DNA from: Porphyromonas sp.
GTDB taxonomy: Bacteria > Bacteroidota > Bacteroidia > Bacteroidales > Porphyromonadaceae
NCBI GenBank assembly: GCA_003640335.1
Contig: RBKG01000231.1
Coordinates: 1-6,139 of the forward strand
DNA: 6,139 bases
Direction: 5' to 3'
Position numbers and translations under genes: made by a program. A model generated the notes under the pieces. It was not told the origin of the DNA. It searched no databases and saw only the letters and a list, made by a program, of their open reading frames with translations. Of the stretch, positions 6,034 through 6,139 are shown one piece after another; positions within the stretch are counted from its first letter, which is position 1; each line of letters starts with the position of its first letter.

Positions 6034-6139
6034 GCCTCTAATCATAGCCTATAAAAGCATCAAATAATCTCAAGTAGGCTAAGTAAAAATAAAGTGTGCC
6101 TTTCCTATTCTGCAAACCTCGGCGAAGTCTGTACAAACT

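Larger units (their letters stand above)
5852..6139. other. Gene-poor AT-rich region upstream of tkt, cut by the window edge
   Basis: These 288 bases hold no coding sequence I can support. They contain the tkt leader and promoter-like box, the hairpins listed separately, and several copies of AGCCT or AGGCT in both orientations. On the minus strand one frame is open from the edge (6139) to a TAG at 6040-6038, 33 codons beginning SLYRLRRGLQNRKG; it resembles no family I know and may be chance or the tail of a gene outside the window. The last 30 bases show two related CTGCAAAC / CTGTACAAAC blocks, possibly the edge of an intergenic repeat. Confidence 0.5.

Overview
The window looks like an ordinary chromosomal stretch from a member of the Bacteroidota, probably Porphyromonas-like. 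The basis is the transketolase, with its SDGGIQEEIS and YDAND thiamine-binding signature. Supporting signs are the tkt-rpiB neighbourhood, an exported S1-type sulfatase, AT-rich leaders with no clear Shine-Dalgarno sequence, and a TATCTTTG -7-type promoter box upstream of tkt. The genus is an inference; the phylum is better supported. All five genes lie on the minus strand, so they are transcribed from right to left.

Reading in the direction of transcription: positions 5852-6139 hold no recognisable gene but carry a promoter-like box and several inverted repeats. Transketolase (tkt, 5851-3815) follows. A 205-bp gap then contains two strong hairpins (3751-3718 and 3671-3641) that probably include the tkt terminator or a leader structure for the next genes. 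After it come ribose-5-phosphate isomerase B (rpiB, 3609-3181), an exported serine-type sulfatase (3149-1743), an AI-2E/PerM-family membrane protein (1739-573, GTG start) and the first 196 codons of an RsmB/RsmF-type rRNA m5C methyltransferase (589 to beyond the left edge).

The last four genes are packed tightly, with gaps of 31 bp and 3 bp and an overlap of 17 bp, so they are probably one operon. Tkt and RpiB both act in the non-oxidative pentose phosphate pathway. The sulfatase would act in the periplasm on sulfated glycans or a related sulfate ester. The membrane protein and the methyltransferase have no evident metabolic link to the rest.

I found no new biological system. The points most worth checking are the serine (not cysteine) at the sulfatase modification site together with a GKWGLG variant motif, the TAA-TTA-GTG in-frame junction between the sulfatase and the membrane protein, the long hairpin at 3718-3751 that is fully paired only on the transcribed strand, and a shared short leader motif before three of the genes.
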